From Massilia aurea (lineage in GTDB: Bacteria; Pseudomonadota; Gammaproteobacteria; Burkholderiales; Burkholderiaceae_D), in contig NZ_JANUGZ010000003.1 in NCBI RefSeq assembly GCF_024753205.1, forward strand, positions 496,001 to 560,000: DNA of 64,000 nt, read 5' to 3'. Every line of letters begins with the position of its first letter. The first letter of the stretch is position 1. Of the stretch, positions 8,521 to 16,881 are shown in pieces. Both the position numbers and the translations under genes were made by a program. Under the pieces are notes generated by a model. That model did not search any database, was not told where the DNA came from, and was given only the letters and a program-made list of their open reading frames with translations.

Positions 8521-11415
8521 ATGCAACAACGTACCAAAATCGCATTAGCCGTAGCGCTCGCGCTGCCGACGCTGACCGCCATCGCGCAGGAGAATCTCCA
8601 GCGCGTCGAAGTGACCGGTTCGCGTATCCGCCAGGTTGACCTGGAAACGGCGCAGCCAGTTCAGGTGATGACGCAGGAACAGATCCAGAAAACGGGCCTG
8701 GTCACCGTTGGCGATATCATCAACAACATGACCTCGGCAGGCTCTCCTGCATTCAGCAAAGGCGGCGCACTGACGTCCAACCGCGAAAACGGCGGCCAGT
8801 ACGCCAACTTGCGCAATCTGGGCGCCCAGCGCGTGCTGGTGCTCGTCAATGGCAAGCGCTGGACCCAGTCCGTCGCCGGCTTCACCGACATGTCGACCAT
8901 CCCTTCATCGATGATCGAACGCATGGAGATCCTGAAGGACGGCGCATCGTCGATCTACGGCTCGGACGCCATCGCAGGCGTCGTCAACATCGTCCTGAAA
9001 AAATCGATGGAAGGCGGCCAGCTGAGCCTGTACACGGGCCAGAACGAAAAGAATGACGGCAAGAACAAAGACTTCTCGCTGGCCTATGGCGCAGGCGACG
9101 AAAAAGCATCGCTGATGTTTGGCCTGGCGCATACCGAAAGTGGCGCTGTCTGGGCGCGCGACCGCGCCATCACCGCCAATTCGCGCGGCCCGAACTTCCC
9201 TCTCGAAAACCTCGGTGGCGGTCCATGGGGCCGTATCCGCGCTGTCAGTGCCAGCGGCGCCGCCACCGGATTCGACCGCATCCTGAACCATACGGGCTCC
9301 TACGATGGCATGGGCGCCGGCGCCAATTCGCGCAATATCGCCAACTACCACAACGTCAACGCCCTGACCCCGGTGCCGGACGACCTGTTCAACACCACGA
9401 GCCAGATGGTGTTCGCGATGCCGAACAAGATGGACAACATCTTCGTCAAGGGCGAGATCGCGCTGCCGAAGAGCATGCGCCTGACAACGACCGCAATGTA
9501 TTCGCAGCGTACGAGCCTGGCGACCACTGCCGGTTATCCACTGCAATCGGCCGCGCAGGCGAACTACCCGGTCTACGTTGACAAGAACAGCTACTACAAT
9601 CCGCTGGGCAGCTCGGTTCCCGGCAACGGCGCCGGCCAGGACCTGTTCTTCTATCGCCGCAGCATCGAGGTGCCACGCACGACCGAAAACGAAAGCCGCA
9701 CCCTGCACATCGATGCGGCCCTCGAGGGTGAATTCACGCTGCGTGGCCTGCCATGGAACTGGAGCGCCGGGTACAACCACAACAAGGTGAGCGGTTCGAC
9801 CCTCGGTACCGGCAATGTCAACCTGCTGAACCTGAAACGCGCTCTCGGCCCGTCGTTCATGAACTCGGCCGGCGTCGTCCAGTGCGGCACGGCTGCAGCG
9901 CCAATCGGCCTGGGCACCTGCGTCCCATGGGACATCCTGGGCGGCCCATCGGCCTCGACCCCGGAAGCACTGGCCTACGTCATGTCCACCGGCCAGGCGA
10001 GCTACGGCAGCACGATCAACAGCGCAACGGCCGACATCGGCGGCGAACTGCTGCAACTGCCTGCCGGCGCGCTGGGCATTGCAGGCGGCATCGAACACCG
10101 TGAAGTCATCGGCACCGATATTCCCGGACAGTTCGAGCAGTCGGGCTATTCGACTGACCTGGCCGGCAACGCCACCCGCGGCCGCTACACGGTGCGTGAA
10201 GCTTATCTGGAAGTCAACATTCCGGTCCTGAAAGATTTGCCATTTGCACAATTGCTTAACTTCAACCTGGCCACACGCCATTCGGATTACAGCAACTTCG
10301 GCACCACCAACAACAGCAAGTTCAGCTTCATGTACCGTCCGATCACCGACGTCCTGGCACGCGGCACCTGGGCTGAAGGTTTCCGCGCGCCAACCGTGGG
10401 CGACACCTTCGGTGGCGGCCAGCAATCGTTCGACACCGGCTGGCTCGACCCGTGCGACACCGTGTACGGCGAAGCTGCCCGCACCCCAGCGGTGGCAGCA
10501 CGCTGCTCGTCGGGCTTCGGCGGGATCATCGGCACCCCTGGCGGCTACCGCCAGCGCATCCAGAGCGGCTCGCCGATCACTTCGAGCGGCGGCGCACAGA
10601 CCGCGTACCCGTTCCAGGCCAGCGCCGGCAACACGTTCCTGACGCCGGAAACGGCCGTGACCCGCACCCTGGGTCTGGTGTACAGCCCATCGTACGTCCC
10701 CGGCTTCTCGGCATCGGTCGACTGGTACAGCATCAGTATCAACAACCGCATCACTGCCGTGTCGTCGAGCTATGTCGCCAACCAGTGCTACACCGAAGGC
10801 CTGACTGACTTCTGCCAGAGCATCCGCCGCGATCCGGTCAGCGGCCAGGTGGTCGGCCTGACCCGCGGTAACGCCAACCTCGGCCAGATCAAGACCGAAG
10901 GCGTGGACGTCGAACTGCGCTATCGCCTGCCGCGTTTCTCGTGGGGCCAGATCTCGCTGCGCAGCGAAACGACCTACCTGGACGAGTATTCGACCAAGAG
11001 CTCGGCTGCCGCACGCTGGATCGACTATTCGGGTGAATACGACTTCCACCGCTGGAAGTCGAATTTCACGACCGACTGGTCGCAAGGAAACTGGAGCGCA
11101 ACCTGGGGTGTTCGCTTCCTCAGCTCGGTGCTCGACCAGTGCCTGAACATCCCGCGCGGCTGGGAATGCAACGCACCGACGACCTTCCGTCCAGGGGCAA
11201 CGTCGGCTGGCGCGAACCGCCTGTCGTCGCTGACCTACCATGACATCAGCGCCGGCTACAAGTTCGACTGGAACGCCAATGTGCGTTTCGGCGTGAACAA
11301 CGTGTTCGACAAATCGCCGCGCTTCACACTGCTGGGCGCCTCGTCTGCGACGACCATCGACGCTGACCTGCCAATCGATCGTTTCTTCTACGTTCGTTAC
11401 AACCAAGCGTTCTAA
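8521..11415 (+). CDS. TonB-dependent outer-membrane receptor 1 (tandem paralogue)
   Basis: 964 residues from ATG 8521, chosen because GGAGAG sits just upstream and the protein then opens with a clean signal peptide (MQQRTKIALAVALALPTLTA, cleavage near residue 22). Next come a TonB-box-like VEVTGSRI, a plug domain (about 45-155, with GASSIYGSDAIAGVVNIVLK) and a 22-strand-type barrel ending in phenylalanine (YNQAF). Substrate is unknown; such receptors take up siderophores, vitamins, oligosaccharides or peptides. No siderophore gene, sigma/anti-sigma pair or tonB-exbBD is nearby. It is a close paralogue of the next gene over its whole length, so the pair probably arose by tandem duplication. 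Confidence 0.93.
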   Translation: MQQRTKIALAVALALPTLTAIAQENLQRVEVTGSRIRQVDLETAQPVQVMTQEQIQKTGLVTVGDIINNMTSAGSPAFSKGGALTSNRENGGQYANLRNLGAQRVLVLVNGKRWTQSVAGFTDMSTIPSSMIERMEILKDGASSIYGSDAIAGVVNIVLKKSMEGGQLSLYTGQNEKNDGKNKDFSLAYGAGDEKASLMFGLAHTESGAVWARDRAITANSRGPNFPLENLGGGPWGRIRAVSASGAATGFDRILNHTGSYDGMGAGANSRNIANYHNVNALTPVPDDLFNTTSQMVFAMPNKMDNIFVKGEIALPKSMRLTTTAMYSQRTSLATTAGYPLQSAAQANYPVYVDKNSYYNPLGSSVPGNGAGQDLFFYRRSIEVPRTTENESRTLHIDAALEGEFTLRGLPWNWSAGYNHNKVSGSTLGTGNVNLLNLKRALGPSFMNSAGVVQCGTAAAPIGLGTCVPWDILGGPSASTPEALAYVMSTGQASYGSTINSATADIGGELLQLPAGALGIAGGIEHREVIGTDIPGQFEQSGYSTDLAGNATRGRYTVREAYLEVNIPVLKDLPFAQLLNFNLATRHSDYSNFGTTNNSKFSFMYRPITDVLARGTWAEGFRAPTVGDTFGGGQQSFDTGWLDPCDTVYGEAARTPAVAARCSSGFGGIIGTPGGYRQRIQSGSPITSSGGAQTAYPFQASAGNTFLTPETAVTRTLGLVYSPSYVPGFSASVDWYSISINNRITAVSSSYVANQCYTEGLTDFCQSIRRDPVSGQVVGLTRGNANLGQIKTEGVDVELRYRLPRFSWGQISLRSETTYLDEYSTKSSAAARWIDYSGEYDFHRWKSNFTTDWSQGNWSATWGVRFLSSVLDQCLNIPRGWECNAPTTFRPGATSAGANRLSSLTYHDISAGYKFDWNANVRFGVNNVFDKSPRFTLLGASSATTIDADLPIDRFFYVRYNQAF

Positions 11416-11431
11416 GCAATAAAATTGCTTT

Positions 11432-11468
11432 AAAAGCCCGTCCGGCGCAAGCCGGGCGGGCTTTTTTG
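11432..11468 (+). terminator. Intrinsic terminator of TonB receptor 1
   Basis: Long stem AAAAGCCCGTCCGGC / GCCGGGCGGGCTTTT with a GCAA tetraloop and one G-U pair, running into a T-tract. It begins about 17 bp after the stop codon. Confidence 0.85.
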
Positions 11469-11589
11469 CGTTTCTCCAAACTTAGATCAGCAAATAACCG
11501 AACAGTCAATTACATGTGATATCGAAAGCGGATAAATACACATTTCTGCAACAAAATGGTCACATTCTCACCCTTCTGGTGCGTATGCA

Positions 11590-11619
11590 TTGACAGTGAA
11601 GTACCGTAAATGGTTTTAT
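11590..11619 (+). promoter_or_regulatory. Candidate sigma-70 promoter of TonB receptor 2
   Basis: TTGACA at 11590-11595, an 18-bp spacer and TTTTAT at 11614-11619, about 126 bp before the ATG. Layout and the ATGGTNTTAT tail match the promoter of receptor 1. Confidence 0.45.
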
Positions 11620-11744
11620 CGCTGACTTGAAAGTCGTTTAACCAGTTTCGTTGGCGCTTTTCAGCGAGTCGCACCGCGACATTTTTTCGGTGGCAGGCCC
11701 TTACCCAGGTCCCGCCGCGCATACACCCCTAGGAGTTCTGCAAC

Positions 11745-14651
11745 ATGATGGAAACACTCTTGTCCCGTTCGGTCCGCGCTATCTGCCTCGGCGGTATGAC
11801 CCTTGGCATGACCGCCGCGATCGCTCAGGAAGTTGCTGCGCCACAGCGCGTTGAAGTGACCGGTTCGCGTATTCGCCAGGTTGACCTGGAAACCGCGCAG
11901 CCACTGCAGATCATGAGCCAGGAACAGATCCAGAAGTCGGGTCTGGTGACCGTCGGCGACATCCTGAACAACCTGTCTTCGGCTGGCGCCCCTGACTTCT
12001 CGCGTTCGGGCTCGCTGACCTCGAACACCGAAGCCGGCGGCCAGTTCGTCAGCCTGCGCAACCTGGGCTCGAACCGCCTGCTGGTGCTGGTCGACGGCAA
12101 GCGCTGGACCCAGTCGGTCGACGGTTACACCGACCTGTCGACCATTCCGTCGGCAATGATCGAGCGCATGGAAATCCTGAAGGATGGCGCATCGTCGATC
12201 TACGGCTCGGACGCAATTGCAGGCGTGATCAACATCATCCTGAAAAAGAACATGCAGGGCGGCCAGCTGTCGCTGTACACCGGCCAGAACGAAAAGAACG
12301 ACGGCAAGAACAAGGACTTCTCGCTGAGCTACGGCGCGGGCGACGACAAGGCCTCGCTGATGTTCGGCCTGTCGCACACCGAGCAGGGCCTGGTGAGCAC
12401 GCAGACCCGCAACAGCACCACCTACTCGGATGGCCCGAACCACCCGTTCGAAGGTCTGGCCGCAGGCCCATGGGGTCGCATCACACCGGTCAATCCACTG
12501 AGCGGCGGCTCGCTGACCAATCCAATTGCTGGCGGCTTCAACCAATACCTGAACCACACCGGCTCGTTCGACGGTCGGGGCCAGGGCGCAGATTCGCGCA
12601 ACCCGGCCAACTACCACCCGTACGTCGGCAGCAATGAGGACAAGTACAACTCGACGCAAGACATGGATCTGCTGTCGCCGAACAAGCTCGACACGCTGTT
12701 CGTCAAGGGCGAGATCGCGCTGCCGAAAGACATGCGCCTGAAGACCACCGCGATGTACTCGCAGCGTCAGTCGCTGCGCACCATCGCCGGCTATCCGCTG
12801 CAGTCGACCTCGCAGGCCGCCTATCCGGTCTACGTCGACAAGGACAGCTACTACAACCCGTACGGTAGTTCGGTTGCTGGCGCCGGCCTTGGCCAGGATC
12901 TGTTCTTCCAGCGCCGCACGATCGAACTGCCGCGCGTGACCGACAATGAAAACCGCACGCTGCACATCGACGCGACCCTCGAAGGTGAATTCACCATCAA
13001 GGATCTGGCGTGGAACTGGAGCGCCGGCTACAACCACAACAAGGTCTCGGGCACGTCGAACGACAGCGGCAACATCAACCTGCTGAACCTGAAAAAGGCT
13101 CTGGGCCCATCGTTCCTGAACGCCAGCGGCGTCGTGCAGTGCGGTACCGCTGCCAACCCAATCCCGCTCGCTTCGTGCACCCCGTGGGACATCCTGGGCG
13201 GCCCATCGGCGTCGAACCCGGACGTGCTGGCTTACGTCAACACCAACGGCACCAAGACCTACGGCTCGACCATCAACAGCGCCACCGCCGATATCGCCGG
13301 TGAACTGTATCAACTGCCAGCCGGCGCGCTGGGCATTGCAGTGGGTATCGAGCACCGCGAAGTCAAGGGTTCGGACGTTCCTGACCAGTTCTCGCAGTCA
13401 GGCTACTCGACCAACCTGTCGGGTCAGGCAACCTACGGCCGCTACACCGTGCGTGAAGCGTACGCAGAGCTGCAGATCCCGGTCCTGAAGGACCAGCCAT
13501 TCGCAGAACTGCTGAACTTCAACCTGGCCACCCGCCACTCGGACTACAGCAACTTCGGCGTGACCAACAACAGCAAGGCCAGCTTCATGTACAAGCCGGT
13601 CAAGGATGTGCTGTTCCGCGGTACCTGGGCTGAAGGCTTCCGCGCACCAACCATCGGTGACACCTTCGGTGGCGGTTCGCAGTCGTTCGACACCTTCCTG
13701 GATCCATGCGACACCCGCTTCGGCGAAGCTGCGACCAGCCCGACCGTGCAAGCACGTTGCGTGGCGCAAGGCACGAACGCGACTTACCGTCAGCTGCAAC
13801 AGGCAGGCACGCCAGTCAACAGCACCATCGGCACGCAGTCGCTGGTCGCCTTCAACTCGGGCGCCGGCAACAGCTTCCTGAAGCCAGAAACCGCAGTCAC
13901 CAAAACGGCCGGTATCGTCTACAGCCCATCGTTCCTGACCGGCCTGACCGTTGGCCTCGACTGGTACAACATCAAGATCGCCAACCGCATCACTGCAATC
14001 GGCGCCGATTATGTTGCCAACGAGTGCTACATCTCGGGCAATGCAGACTACTGCAGCGTGATTCGTCGTGACGCGGTCACCGGCCAGATCAGCGCCCTGT
14101 CGCGCGGTAACGCGAACCTGGGTGCGATGGAAACCGAAGGCCTGGACATGTCGGTTTCGTACCGTCTGCCACGCACTGCCTACGGCCAGTTCAGCGTCCG
14201 TAACGAGACGTCGTATGTCGATACGTTCCGCACCAACGACGGCGCAGGCACCCCATGGAAAGAATACGCAGGCGAGCTGTTCTACAACCGCGTGAAATCG
14301 AACACCAACCTCGATTGGGCGATGGGTAACTGGAGCGCCACCTGGGGTGTTCGCTACTTCAGCCCGGTCAAGGATGCTTGCTACGATGTGCCACAACAGA
14401 TCGAGTGCAACATGCCTACGTTTGAAACCGCTGATAACGGCACTGGTGCCAACAAGCTCGGTTCGTACGTGATCCATGACGTGAACGTCGGCTTCAAGAC
14501 GTCGTGGGATGGCCGTATCCTGTTCGGTATCAACAACGTGTTCGACAAGTCGCCACGCGTCGCTTACAACACGCAAGCATCGGCAACGGCTATCGACGTC
14601 GATCTGTCGCTGGACCGCTTCTTCTACGTCCGCTACAACCAGTCGTTCTAA
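11745..14651 (+). CDS. TonB-dependent outer-membrane receptor 2 (tandem paralogue)
   Basis: 968 residues with AGGAG 9 bp before ATG 11745. The signal peptide ends near residue 28 (AAIAQ). VEVTGSRIRQVDLETAQP is identical to receptor 1 in this stretch, and long blocks of plug and barrel are shared, for example RQVDLETAQP and GASSIYGSDAIAGV. The barrel ends in YNQSF. Extracellular-loop segments differ more (for example around residues 225-260 and 650-690), which is what divergence of ligand specificity would give. Substrate unknown. It has its own promoter-like sequence and terminator, so the two copies can be expressed separately. Confidence 0.93.
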   Translation: MMETLLSRSVRAICLGGMTLGMTAAIAQEVAAPQRVEVTGSRIRQVDLETAQPLQIMSQEQIQKSGLVTVGDILNNLSSAGAPDFSRSGSLTSNTEAGGQFVSLRNLGSNRLLVLVDGKRWTQSVDGYTDLSTIPSAMIERMEILKDGASSIYGSDAIAGVINIILKKNMQGGQLSLYTGQNEKNDGKNKDFSLSYGAGDDKASLMFGLSHTEQGLVSTQTRNSTTYSDGPNHPFEGLAAGPWGRITPVNPLSGGSLTNPIAGGFNQYLNHTGSFDGRGQGADSRNPANYHPYVGSNEDKYNSTQDMDLLSPNKLDTLFVKGEIALPKDMRLKTTAMYSQRQSLRTIAGYPLQSTSQAAYPVYVDKDSYYNPYGSSVAGAGLGQDLFFQRRTIELPRVTDNENRTLHIDATLEGEFTIKDLAWNWSAGYNHNKVSGTSNDSGNINLLNLKKALGPSFLNASGVVQCGTAANPIPLASCTPWDILGGPSASNPDVLAYVNTNGTKTYGSTINSATADIAGELYQLPAGALGIAVGIEHREVKGSDVPDQFSQSGYSTNLSGQATYGRYTVREAYAELQIPVLKDQPFAELLNFNLATRHSDYSNFGVTNNSKASFMYKPVKDVLFRGTWAEGFRAPTIGDTFGGGSQSFDTFLDPCDTRFGEAATSPTVQARCVAQGTNATYRQLQQAGTPVNSTIGTQSLVAFNSGAGNSFLKPETAVTKTAGIVYSPSFLTGLTVGLDWYNIKIANRITAIGADYVANECYISGNADYCSVIRRDAVTGQISALSRGNANLGAMETEGLDMSVSYRLPRTAYGQFSVRNETSYVDTFRTNDGAGTPWKEYAGELFYNRVKSNTNLDWAMGNWSATWGVRYFSPVKDACYDVPQQIECNMPTFETADNGTGANKLGSYVIHDVNVGFKTSWDGRILFGINNVFDKSPRVAYNTQASATAIDVDLSLDRFFYVRYNQSF

Positions 14652-14692
14652 TGGACCGGGGTCGCAAGACCCTGTCCTGAAGTCCTGACCAC

Positions 14693-14726
14693 ATGCCCGC
14701 CCGGCCTCGCCTGGCGGGCATTTTTA
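14693..14726 (+). terminator. Intrinsic terminator of TonB receptor 2
   Basis: 9-bp stem ATGCCCGCC / GGCGGGCAT with an 11-base partly paired loop and a five-T run, about 42 bp after the receptor stop. It occupies the region that a longer start of map would need, supporting the shorter map start. Confidence 0.75.
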
Positions 14727-14806
14727 CATCCCTGCCCTGCCCGCCTGCCCCCAACGCGGTATCATGGCGGTTTGCCTGCGGCGCTGCCGCGTCACTCCCT
14801 CCCCGT

Positions 14807-15574
14807 ATGACCATCAAACTCAAGAACGACAAAGACATCGCCAAGATGCGTATCGCCGGCCGCATGGCTGCAGAAGTGCTGGACATGATCAGGGAATTCG
14901 TCGTGCCCGGCGTCTCCACCGAAGAACTCGACCGCCGCTGTCACGACTACATCCGCAAGGTACAGAAGGCCACACCGGCCAATATCGGTTACCACGGCTT
15001 CCCGAAAACCCTGTGTACGTCGATCAACGGCGTAGTCTGCCACGGCATCCCGAGCGAAAAGGACGTCCTCAAGGACGGCGACATCGTCAACATCGACGTG
15101 ACCGTGATCAAGGATGGCTGGCATGGCGACACGAGCCGCATGTACTTTGCCGGCACGCCGTCGCCTGAAGCGAAGAAGCTGGTGGAAGTCACCTATGACG
15201 CGATGATGGCGGGCATCCGCGCCGTTGGCCCGGGCGCCCGCCTGGGCGACGTGGGCCACGCGATCCAGACGCTGGCCGAAGGCGCTGGCTTCTCGGTGGT
15301 ACGCGATTACTGCGGCCACGGCATTGGCCGCGTCTACCACGAAGAGCCACAGGTGCTGCACTACGGCCGCAAGAATACGGGCCTGCTGCTCAAGGAAGGC
15401 ATGACCTTCACGGTCGAGCCGATGATCAATATGGGCGAAGACGATGTGATCCAGTTAGAGGACGGCTGGACCGTGATGACGCGCGACGGTTCGCTGTCGG
15501 CGCAGTGGGAACACATGCTGGTCGTGACAAAGAACGGCGCCGAAATCCTGACGCCGTGGCCGGACAAGCGCTGA
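14807..15574 (+). CDS. map: Type I methionine aminopeptidase
   Basis: 255 residues from ATG 14807. It removes the initiator methionine from nascent proteins in the cytoplasm. The five metal ligands fall at the same numbers as in the E. coli enzyme: Asp97 (NIDVT), Asp108 (HGDTS), His171 (GHGIG), Glu204 (TVEPM) and Glu235 (QWEHM). A frame-compatible ATG at 14693 would add 38 residues, but they lie over the terminator hairpin of the upstream gene, so I reject it. The gene is monocistronic here; in many relatives it sits near rpsB or glnD, and neither is present. Confidence 0.96.
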   Translation: MTIKLKNDKDIAKMRIAGRMAAEVLDMIREFVVPGVSTEELDRRCHDYIRKVQKATPANIGYHGFPKTLCTSINGVVCHGIPSEKDVLKDGDIVNIDVTVIKDGWHGDTSRMYFAGTPSPEAKKLVEVTYDAMMAGIRAVGPGARLGDVGHAIQTLAEGAGFSVVRDYCGHGIGRVYHEEPQVLHYGRKNTGLLLKEGMTFTVEPMINMGEDDVIQLEDGWTVMTRDGSLSAQWEHMLVVTKNGAEILTPWPDKR

Positions 15575-15742
15575 CCGGCGCAATGACATGGCGGGCGAGT
15601 CAGAGACAAAATAGTGGATACTGCAGGTCGAGCTGATGTAGCTGGCCGACCCGCATGTCGGTCACTCAACATGTCGTTGTCAGCGTCGATCGTGCCACTT
15701 GGCTCACGCCTGAATCAATGCGAAGACTCACCGAAGAGCCAT

Positions 15743-15777
15743 CGGCTCGACAACTGTCTTAAAGAGTTGTCGAGCCG
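15743..15777. repeat. Perfect 13-bp inverted repeat (stem-loop)
   Basis: CGGCTCGACAACT and AGTTGTCGAGCCG separated by nine bases. It lies between the convergent map and the six-cysteine miniprotein gene. There is no T-tract on either side, so it is not a canonical intrinsic terminator, although it may block transcripts or stabilise a 3' end. Confidence 0.6.
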
Positions 15778-15795
15778 TTGATTCGCAGATTTCGT

Positions 15796-15990
15796 TCAGA
15801 TCCCGCAACCATCCCGGCATTCACCCAGCTCCTGCCTGCACTGGTCAACGCCAGATCCAGCAGCCAGGCATGCCCGATGGGACTGGAGACAATCCCGCGC
15901 GCACTGGTTCATATCTATCTGAAAAGCCGATACTGTAGCTGCGCTGCCAATGCCGATAGCGAATAAAAATGCTGCAACTTTTGCATTCAT
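15796..15990 (-). CDS. Secreted six-cysteine miniprotein, predicted disulfide-stapled alpha-hairpin
   Basis: 64 residues from ATG 15990, which has AGGAGA seven bases upstream. An upstream ATG at 16050 would add 20 residues but spoils the signal peptide. Residues 1-22 form a signal sequence. The mature part of about 42 residues has cysteines at 30, 34, 41, 51, 58 and 62. The spacings are 3, 6, 9, 6 and 3, a mirror-symmetric pattern expected of two amphipathic helices held antiparallel by three disulfides. I do not recognise the family. It lies 111 bp downstream of a membrane-anchored glutaredoxin on the same strand, in DNA poorer in G+C than its surroundings. Function unknown; a thiol-redox or metal role is only a guess. 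Confidence 0.7.
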   Translation of the reverse strand: MNAKVAAFLFAIGIGSAATVSAFQIDMNQCARDCLQSHRACLAAGSGVDQCRQELGECRDGCGI

Positions 15991-16101
15991 GTATCTCTCC
16001 TGGATTAAACATAGAGGCGGTGGATTATTCCGGAATATTGCGCCGCTCATCGCTATATTTCGGATACAACAAAATTCGCCTGTTTCTGGTGGTGTTGACG
16101 G

Positions 16102-16494
16102 CTATTTGATATAACCAGCATTGATCAAAGCAGATTCAAGATGGTCCGGGTCAAAGCCAGTCAGCAGGCGTTCGCCGACAAGAATGACGGGGACCGCCTT
16201 CCTCCCGAGTTGTGCAAATTCACGACGGTTTTGGGCCGAAGCTGAGACATCACGATCGATAAAGGCGATGTTTCGTTCACGCAAAAATGCACGTGCCTGG
16301 ATGCAGTAGGGACAAGAATCCGTCCCGTAAAGAACGATGCTATTTTTCCCAGCCAAATAATACCTGCCGTAATCGCCTTCAATGTAAGCCGGTTTTGATG
16401 CATTGATAATGTAAGGGACTCCTGAGCCAATTCCCAAACCTGCCGCAAGGATTAAAAAATAGCTCATGACTGTTCTGGCACGTAGCGCACGCAT
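16102..16494 (-). CDS. Membrane-anchored glutaredoxin-like protein
   Basis: 130 residues. A basic N-terminus (MRALRART) precedes a membrane helix at about 11-30; by the positive-inside rule the C-terminal domain faces the periplasm. That domain is a glutaredoxin/thioredoxin fold with active site CPYC (Cys61-Cys64), cis-proline region VPVI (Pro102) and a GFDPDHLE helix resembling the glutaredoxin end. Glutaredoxins reduce disulfides with glutathione, but a periplasmic location would be unusual and might imply an oxidase or isomerase role. ATG 16467 is an alternative start. It lies upstream of the six-cysteine secreted protein on the same strand. Confidence 0.8.
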   Translation of the reverse strand: MRALRARTVMSYFLILAAGLGIGSGVPYIINASKPAYIEGDYGRYYLAGKNSIVLYGTDSCPYCIQARAFLRERNIAFIDRDVSASAQNRREFAQLGRKAVPVILVGERLLTGFDPDHLESALINAGYIK

Positions 16495-16559
16495 ATTCTG
16501 TTCCGGCTTGAGAAAACAACTCCAAAATTACATATGCATTGATCGTTGTCAAGAATGTG

Positions 16560-16710
16560 TCATTTAATCTGGATATTTTCAGCAATTTGATGCGTAGTGA
16601 GTAAGATTACTCCCCAGTGCGTGGCCGAGTAGGCGCAGCGCCGGTGATCGTACGTCCCGTCGGTGAGTACTTGGTGGATTTCCCTACCGATGACGTCATG
16701 CAGTGGATTG
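16560..16710 (-). pseudogene. Possible IS5-type transposase remnant
   Basis: On the minus strand about 49 codons read NPLHDVIGREIHQVLTDGTY then DHRRC and further sequence. The core IHQVLTDGTYDHRRC resembles the segment (V/L)TxDGAYDTRxC around the second catalytic aspartate of IS5-family transposases. The upstream part of that reading frame overlaps the end of receptor 3 and is not transposase-like, and no terminal repeats are visible. At most this is a decayed fragment; chance similarity is possible. Confidence 0.3.
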
Positions 16711-16806
16711 GCCAGTCGGGCCAGGCAGAAGCCGCGCCGTCGGTACGGGCACATGCCTGGGCCACGTCGGCACACTGGCCAACAGCAACTCTGAAGCACA
16801 ATTGAC

Positions 16807-16840
16807 AAGGGCCGGAACCGCAAGCGGTTCCAGCCCTTTT
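16807..16840. terminator. Hairpin between opposing units, candidate terminator of TonB receptor 3
   Basis: Stem AAGGGCCGGAACC / GGTTCCAGCCCTT with a short loop, 40-75 bp beyond the stop of receptor 3. The T-run is better on the plus strand (CCCTTTTCTT) than on the minus strand, so direction is uncertain. Confidence 0.55.
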
Positions 16841-16881
16841 CTTGCCCGCCAGGCCAGGCCGGGTAAGGATCGTGGTGCTGT

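Larger units (their letters stand above)
11416..11744. other. Intergenic region between tandem TonB receptors
   Basis: 329 bp without a gene. It holds the terminator of receptor 1 (11432-11468) and a candidate promoter for receptor 2 (11590-11619). The middle is noticeably more A+T rich than the flanking genes. Confidence 0.7.
16495..16881. other. Intergenic region with transposase remnant and hairpin
   Basis: 387 bp between the glutaredoxin gene and TonB receptor 3. It contains a possible decayed transposase fragment (16560-16710) and a terminator-like hairpin (16807-16840). No intact gene is visible. Confidence 0.6.

Noticed and set aside
8905..11406. 833-codon minus-strand frame opposite TonB receptor 1, with similar frames opposite receptors 2 to 5
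   Set aside because: Long antisense frames recur opposite every receptor and have no recognisable motif; they reflect shared codon use.
14693..14806. Longer start for map at ATG 14693
   Set aside because: It would be translated from inside the terminator hairpin of receptor 2, and the metal-ligand numbering fits the shorter protein exactly.
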